Origin: Pomphorhynchus laevis | Taxonomy: Eukaryota > Acanthocephala > Palaeacanthocephala > Echinorhynchida > Pomphorhynchidae | Direction: 5' to 3' | NCBI GenBank assembly: GCA_012934845.2 | Contig: WNNJ02003331.1 | Span: 52,907 to 116,906 of the forward strand | Length of the DNA stretch: 64,000 nt | Part shown: one piece after another, positions 63,752-64,000 of the stretch | Numbering within the stretch: the first letter of the stretch is position 1 | How the letters are laid out: each line of letters starts with the position of its first letter | Notes under the pieces: generated by a model | The model's input: only the letters and a program-made list of their open reading frames with translations | What the model was told of the DNA's origin: nothing | Databases searched by the model: none | Program-made: the position numbers and the translations under genes

Positions 63752-64000
63752 TCAGCAATTGTGGACTAGGATAAATCCATATCTACAGTTGAAAAGTAGT
63801 CAGTAGCAGTTCCAGCATAACATTTATTATTATCATTTATTTATTTTTTATAATAACATTTATTAATTTTTCTATATTATAATGGAAACATTTATGAAAC
63901 AAAAGTAGTTGAAATTAAAAGCATTTAATTAAATTATTCAATCGAAAACATTTAAATATAAACTATTTAATATTAAATTTTTAATAACCTGTAAATCTAT
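63752..64000. other. AT-rich 3' flank
   Basis: No feature seen. Confidence 0.5.

Overview
This window looks like nuclear DNA from an AT-rich invertebrate animal. The evidence is very short spliced introns (48 and 49 bp in the one well-resolved gene), animal-type host gene pieces (selenoprotein W, PIG-L deacetylase, SPRTN, protein disulfide isomerase), and a dense load of metazoan-type transposons (Penelope-like elements, CR1-like and L2-like LINEs, LINEs with a restriction-like endonuclease, and hAT transposons). I cannot name the species. Host genes are few; most of the window is transposon debris and AT-rich spacer.

Layout. 0-7.7 kb is AT-rich spacer with small repeats and one striking cruciform (6771-6914). 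7.7-12.8 kb is Penelope-like element (PLE) material interleaved with three copies of a 0.8-1.1 kb dispersed repeat and one hammerhead-bearing unit. 14.3-14.6 kb is a possible spliced host gene end. 14.65-16.68 kb is a truncated hAT transposon. 16.7-18.4 kb holds a tandem repeat with a second hammerhead-like motif. 20.2-20.7 kb has two PLE endonuclease tails. 21.8-22.13 kb is a selenoprotein W gene (minus strand) with an in-frame UGA and two ~48-bp introns; no long-ORF scan would find it. 22.4-25.5 kb has two fragments of LINEs that carry an N-terminal CXC cysteine-rich finger. 26-31 kb is decayed LINE and PLE debris plus a minisatellite. 31.0-31.87 kb is a three-unit tandem array of ~300 bp units, each holding a decayed hammerhead ribozyme. 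31.9-33.7 kb is another CXC-type LINE remnant. 34.2-36.5 kb is a near full-length hAT copy. 37.2-38.4 kb is a LINE 3' end whose coding sequence is amplified as 163-bp tandem units. 38.62-39.37 kb is an intact PIG-L-like gene. 39.5-43.4 kb is LINE and PLE debris. 44.4-51.95 kb is a CXC/RT/restriction-endonuclease LINE split by a nearly complete CR1-like LINE. 52.6-62.0 kb is one ~108-bp AT satellite array interrupted by a 2.8-kb CXC-type LINE and a 3.9-kb L2-like LINE, both with recognisable target-site duplications. 62.1-63.75 kb holds a SPRTN C-terminal exon and a broken PDI C-terminal domain.

The most interesting signal is RNA-level. Two unrelated tandem repeat families (31.0-31.87 kb with a single unit at 11.2 kb; and 16.7-18.3 kb) carry hammerhead core strings with matching stems. 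The copies are individually decayed but point to intact ancestors, and the second family shows compensatory base changes. Tandem repeats of a few hundred bp with a hammerhead in each unit, in a genome rich in PLEs, fit the pattern of animal retrozymes. PLE 3' tails in this window also share a separate conserved RNA fold. No tRNA, rRNA or CRISPR feature was seen.
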